A program made the position numbers and the translations under genes. The notes under the pieces are model-generated. The model was given only the letters and a program-made list of their open reading frames with translations, was not told the DNA's origin and ran no database searches. Below are positions 63,641 to 64,000 of a stretch of DNA of 64,000 nucleotides, piece by piece. Numbering within the stretch: the first letter of the stretch is position 1; every line of letters begins with the position of its first letter. This DNA is from DAOUKH01 sp034421515 (GTDB taxonomy: Bacteria > Chloroflexota > Dehalococcoidia > SHYB01). The stretch is from contig DAOUKH010000024.1 in assembly GCA_034421515.1 (NCBI GenBank), positions 1-64,000 of the forward strand, in the 5' to 3' direction.

Positions 63641-64000
63641 CTAGCCGGCCACGTCGCCGAGGACTATCCAGTACACGATGAGATAGGCGCCCGACCCGGC
63701 GAGGAAGACCGCGCTCAGCCGGTGCACGTAGGGAACGAGGCCCCGCAGCGCCCGCGTCACTGCCCCCTTCAGCGTGGCCGCACCCAACGCGACGGCGACC
63801 ACAACCAGGCCCATGCCGAGGGCGAAGCTGACGAACTGCCCCGCCGAGGCGAGGAAGCCGTCGCGGTTGAGGGAGGTGGCCACGACGACGAGAAAGATAG
63901 GCAGCGTGCAGGAGAGCGAGGCGGCGCCATAGGCCACGCCGTAGGCGAAAGCGGAAGCGGGGCCCCGGCTCCCGGGCCGGACGCCGGGCACGTTGAACCG
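63641..64000 (-). CDS. CcdA-like cytochrome c biogenesis protein (C-terminal part)
   Basis: The gene runs off the window end. The visible 119 residues have three hydrophobic helices. The first, AYGVAYGAASLSCTLPIFLV, carries the CTLP motif of the DsbD/CcdA family, whose Cys passes electrons across the membrane. The partner Cys would be in the missing N-terminal half. With the TlpA-like gene it forms a typical CcdA-thioredoxin pair. Confidence 0.85.
   Translation of the reverse strand, partial: RFNVPGVRPGSRGPASAFAYGVAYGAASLSCTLPIFLVVVATSLNRDGFLASAGQFVSFALGMGLVVVAVALGAATLKGAVTRALRGLVPYVHRLSAVFLAGSGAYLIVYWIVLGDVAG

Overview
This is a GC-rich bacterial chromosome segment with no rRNA, tRNA or CRISPR array that I could see. 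The lineage is inferred, not proven. Many things point to Chloroflexota, most likely a Dehalococcoidia/SAR202-type lineage: paralogous acyl-CoA dehydrogenases, amidohydrolases and SDRs, an F420-type PPOX protein and a luciferase-like monooxygenase, a UGSC-family selenoprotein, and ribosomal proteins with long charged tails.

Layout. 0-6.5 kb: a GDPD phosphodiesterase and a SirB1-like protein end to end, then a same-strand module of TPP enzyme, small zinc-ribbon membrane protein, MBL-fold hydrolase, PPOX protein and zinc alcohol dehydrogenase. 6.5-10.7 kb: an accessory island with an orphan N6-adenine DNA methylase, a decayed transposase end, a three-helix membrane protein, and three tiny overlapping ORFs on the minus strand behind a good promoter. 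10.7-11.8 kb: an Fpg/MutM glycosylase with a LexA-type SOS box over its promoter. 12.2-21.2 kb: the sulfur-adenosine group mtnA-mtnP-rhodanese-ahcY-metK behind a 230-base structured leader with an intrinsic terminator, followed by sugar-phosphate enzymes and an acyl-CoA dehydrogenase.

21.4-43.7 kb, minus strand: one very long ribosomal block reading rpsL-rpsG-fusA-(no tuf)-rpsJ through rpsI, including secY, adk, map, infA, rpoA and truA. Several products (S17, L13, L4, S3, S5, L5 and RpoA) carry long low-complexity tails. The S17 tail is about 240 residues of a 20-residue acidic repeat.

43.7-53.2 kb: rhomboid protease, acyl-CoA dehydrogenases, a DUF429 protein, two amidohydrolases, and, divergent from them, a two-gene unit whose first gene reads through an in-frame TGA at a UGSC motif (a probable selenoprotein). 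53.2-57.1 kb: thrS, infC (probable ATA start), rpmI, rplT and a DtxR/MntR-type repressor. 57.1-64 kb: a 0.9-kb repeat-rich gap, an Fe(III)-type ABC permease and ATPase, an SRPBCC protein, two SDRs, a TlpA-like thioredoxin and the end of a CcdA-like gene.

Two families of palindromic intergenic repeats recur through the window. The most interesting items are the UGSC selenoprotein unit, the unassigned leader before mtnA, the tiny-ORF operon beside the DNA methylase, and the coordinated tails on the ribosomal proteins.
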